DNA of 32,589 nucleotides from contig JABSQV010000014.1 of NCBI GenBank assembly GCA_013215565.1, positions 1 to 32,589 on the forward strand. Reading direction: 5' to 3'. Below are positions 31,891 through 32,589 of this stretch, one piece after another. The first letter of the stretch is position 1. Each line of letters opens with the position of its first letter. The stretch comes from Myxococcales bacterium (GTDB taxonomy: Bacteria; Myxococcota_A; UBA9160; SZUA-336). The translations under genes and the position numbers were made by a program. The notes beneath the pieces were generated by a model that was not told the DNA's origin, ran no database searches, and saw only the letters and a list, made by a program, of their open reading frames with translations.

Positions 31891-32589
31891 TCAGTTCAGC
31901 GGCTTCGGTTCAGCACGCCGATCGATTCGCTGACGGTGACGAAGCCAGAGGTTGTATCCGACCAGCACCGCGATCCCGACTGGGAGCTGAAAACTCATGA
32001 AGACGACGATCGGGACTGCCGCTTCGAGGCTCCCGAGTGCCTGGGTCGCGACGAAGAGCCCGAGCACGGTGTTCTTGATACAGACCTCGACCGCGATCGT
32101 GACACTTTCGCGCCAGTCGAGTCGCGCGAGGCGCGGTAGCCCGAGACCGAGCACGAGCGCCGCGAGCAGCAGCAACAGCGCTGCCGGCCAACTCGACTCG
32201 AGTGCGGGCAGTGCGGGATCGTCGCTCCGAATCGATTCGATCGTCAGCGCGACGACGATGGCCACGGCACTCAGGCGGCTCAGCCAGCGTTCGTGGCGGG
32301 CCGATTCGGGTCGCCACGAACGGACGGCCATTCCGATCGCGACCGGCAGCACCGTGAAGGTGCCGAGGCGGAGCGCCGTTTCGAGCACCGGCATCTCTAC
32401 GCCGGCTGCGGCCGGGCCTGCTTCCGCCAGGACCAGCCGGACCCAGAGCGGAATCGTGATCAAGGTGACGGCCGTGGCGGTCGCGGTGAGCGTGATCGAG
32501 AGCGGGGTATCGGCTTTTCCCAGGTGCACGAACATGTTCGACATCACCCCGCCCGGACACGCGGCCATGATCACCAGACCGGCCGCGAG
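31891..32589 (-). CDS. Bile acid:sodium symporter family transporter (partial at right edge)
   Basis: The gene enters from the right edge and ends at 31891; 232 codons are visible and the 5' part lies outside. The segment AACPGGVMSNMF is the family's conserved unwound-helix motif (BASS/SBF), next to the Na+ sites in ASBT homologues. At least five hydrophobic helices follow (for example TLTATATAVTLITIPLWV and VAIVVALTIES). The ending QLPVGIAVLVGYNLWLRHRQR is typical of the family. It is an inner-membrane, Na+-coupled carrier of organic anions such as bile acids, pantoate or pyruvate. The substrate is unknown. Confidence 0.85.
   Translation of the reverse strand, partial: LAAGLVIMAACPGGVMSNMFVHLGKADTPLSITLTATATAVTLITIPLWVRLVLAEAGPAAAGVEMPVLETALRLGTFTVLPVAIGMAVRSWRPESARHERWLSRLSAVAIVVALTIESIRSDDPALPALESSWPAALLLLLAALVLGLGLPRLARLDWRESVTIAVEVCIKNTVLGLFVATQALGSLEAAVPIVVFMSFQLPVGIAVLVGYNLWLRHRQRIDRRAEPKPLN

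Noticed and set aside
1-32589. tRNA, rRNA, CRISPR arrays, insertion sequences, attachment sites.
   Set aside because: I saw no cloverleaf-like segments, no regularly spaced repeats, no transposase or integrase coding and no long terminal inverted repeats, although a tool-based scan could be more sensitive.

Overview
The window is GC-rich chromosomal DNA with densely packed genes and third codon positions that are mostly G or C. It contains PhyH dioxygenases, F420/FMN split-barrel proteins, MelB-type symporters, a MaoC pair, a cytochrome P450 and a LuxC/LuxE pair, with no phage genes, no insertion sequences and no RNA genes that I could find. This suits a soil, marine or sediment bacterium of the deltaproteobacterial kind (Myxococcota, Binatota or a relative). 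The F420-type enzymes would also fit an actinobacterium. The taxon is an inference; there is no marker gene here.

Left part (1-9.8 kb): the tail of an unknown gene, a truncated PhyH remnant, an alpha/beta hydrolase, an intact PhyH dioxygenase facing a GNAT acetyltransferase, a MelB-like symporter downstream of a DUF7064/AttH-like beta protein, a decayed stretch, an ABC exporter, a VOC-fold protein and a zinc-free quinone oxidoreductase.

Middle (9.8-17.3 kb): a 996-residue exported protein joining a complete formylglycine sulfatase to an arylsulfotransferase-like beta propeller. Divergent from it is a secreted protein with two VWA domains, whose signal-peptide codons contain a (TC)7 tract. 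Next come a two-gene MaoC hydratase operon, the remnant of a beta-propeller gene and a small secreted protein.

Right part (17.4-32.6 kb): two minus-strand cassettes flank a plus-strand GST-P450 pair. The first, in transcription order, is PhyH, an F420/FMN split-barrel protein, a CmcJ-type dioxygenase, a SnoaL-like protein and a MelB-like symporter. The second is luxE-like, luxC-like, a DapB-like reductase, a Ddn-like F420 enzyme and a second DapB-like reductase. Upstream of luxE lie a membrane-anchored hydrolase, a methyltransferase and the end of a bile acid:sodium symporter family gene.

Taken together, much of the window looks devoted to taking up and oxidising or reducing lipophilic molecules such as sterols, terpenoids or branched acids. 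Transporters (two GPH, one BASS) could bring them in. PhyH, CmcJ and P450 enzymes could hydroxylate them, the MaoC pair could work on CoA thioesters, and LuxE/LuxC could reduce carboxylates or acyl thioesters to aldehydes, with the DapB-like and F420 enzymes acting on the products. The substrates cannot be read from the sequence. The two strongest candidates for something undescribed are the sulfatase-arylsulfotransferase fusion and the luxEC-DapB-Ddn-DapB operon.
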